From Pedobacter sp. Hv1 (GTDB lineage Bacteria; Bacteroidota; Bacteroidia; Sphingobacteriales; Sphingobacteriaceae): 64,000 nucleotides of DNA. The DNA is taken from the NCBI RefSeq assembly GCF_001412215.1, contig NZ_LLWP01000001.1:496001-560000 (forward strand), in the 5' to 3' direction. Both the position numbers and the translations under genes were made by a program. How positions within the stretch are numbered: position 1 is the first letter of the stretch; every line of letters begins with the position of its first letter. The notes under the pieces were generated by a model. It was not told where the DNA came from, ran no database searches, and was given only the letters and a program-made list of their open reading frames with translations. This document shows positions 63,761-64,000 of this stretch, in pieces.

Positions 63761-64000
63761 ATGAAAAAACTTGTAGCAGAATTTATTGGAACCTTCTGGT
63801 TGGTACTAGGTGGTTGTGGCAGTGCAGTACTGGCTTGTAATTACCCCGGGGCAGGCATTGGCTTTGTTGGTGTTGCCTTGGCTTTTGGCTTAACCGTAGT
63901 TACCATTGCCTATGCATTAGGGCATATTTCTGGAGCTCATTTAAACCCCGCAGTTTCTGTTGGCGCTTGGGTAGCTGGCAGATTAGATACCAAAGATCTT
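63761..64000 (+). CDS. aqpZ: Aquaporin (MIP family), partial at the window end
   Basis: The 80 visible residues read [20 protein letters not shown], a second helix [20 protein letters not shown] and the first NPA motif [11 protein letters not shown]. This is the N-terminal half of a bacterial AqpZ-type water channel in the inner membrane. The second NPA motif and the selectivity residues lie beyond the window. The ATG at 63761 fits the family start. Confidence 0.93.
   Translation, partial: MKKLVAEFIGTFWLVLGGCGSAVLACNYPGAGIGFVGVALAFGLTVVTIAYALGHISGAHLNPAVSVGAWVAGRLDTKDL

Overview
The window is a chromosomal segment of a Bacteroidota bacterium, most like the Sphingobacteriaceae (Pedobacter or a close relative). 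The signs are a low-GC sequence, TonB/FecI/FecR and DUF4374 genes, promoter boxes matching TAnnTTTG, a separate atpD-atpC pair with a short epsilon subunit, and Bacteroidota-type signal peptides and lipoboxes. The genus is an inference from protein style, not a search result. I see no phage, insertion sequence, CRISPR array or plasmid gene; this is core metabolism with accessory islands.

Region 1 (1-8.2 kb, minus strand) is an ECF sigma/anti-sigma-controlled uptake locus: sigma factor, short FecR, a DUF4374-like lipoprotein, a TonB-dependent receptor, a second DUF4374-like lipoprotein, a PepSY membrane protein and a second TonB-type outer-membrane protein cut by the window edge. Iron or siderophore uptake is the likely role. 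Region 2 (8.3-16.1 kb) holds obgE, adk, tRNA-Arg(ACG), a peroxiredoxin, an SDR reductase, two tandem paralogous outer-membrane proteins, atpD-atpC and an unknown four-helix membrane protein.

Region 3 (16.4-32.2 kb, plus strand) is a complete branched-chain amino acid locus: ilvE, ilvD, ilvB, ilvN, ilvC, leuC, leuD, leuB, leuA, ilvA. Two Ile/Leu/Val-rich leader peptides, each followed by a terminator and a competing antiterminator pairing, precede ilvE and ilvD; these look like two successive ribosome-mediated attenuators. Three genes outside the textbook pathway sit inside the run: a VOC protein, a trans-aconitate-methyltransferase-like enzyme between leuC and leuD, and a ModF-like double ABC ATPase. 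LeuA lacks the usual C-terminal leucine-sensing domain.

Region 4 (32.5-39.4 kb) has small secreted and lipoprotein genes, an ABC ATPase, and a second ECF sigma/anti-sigma/outer-membrane protein set. Region 5 (39.7-48.8 kb, minus strand) is a heme cluster for the C5 pathway: hemA, a hemC-hemD fusion, hemB, hemL, a two-component system, a TPR membrane protein, hemE and hemJ. Region 6 (48.9-64 kb) has a hydrolase, a LytS/LytTR-type two-component pair, a GH3-GH30 glucan-degrading pair, lipoproteins, an RluA pseudouridine synthase, panB, carA, an ABC-2 exporter, an FMN reductase and the start of an aquaporin gene.

Many intergenic gaps carry degenerate, word-like repeats: a left arm of short direct repeats and a right arm of their reverse complements. 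Several abut stop codons or lie between genes of one operon. Separate REP-like palindromes occur around ilvN, ilvC and 33.9 kb.
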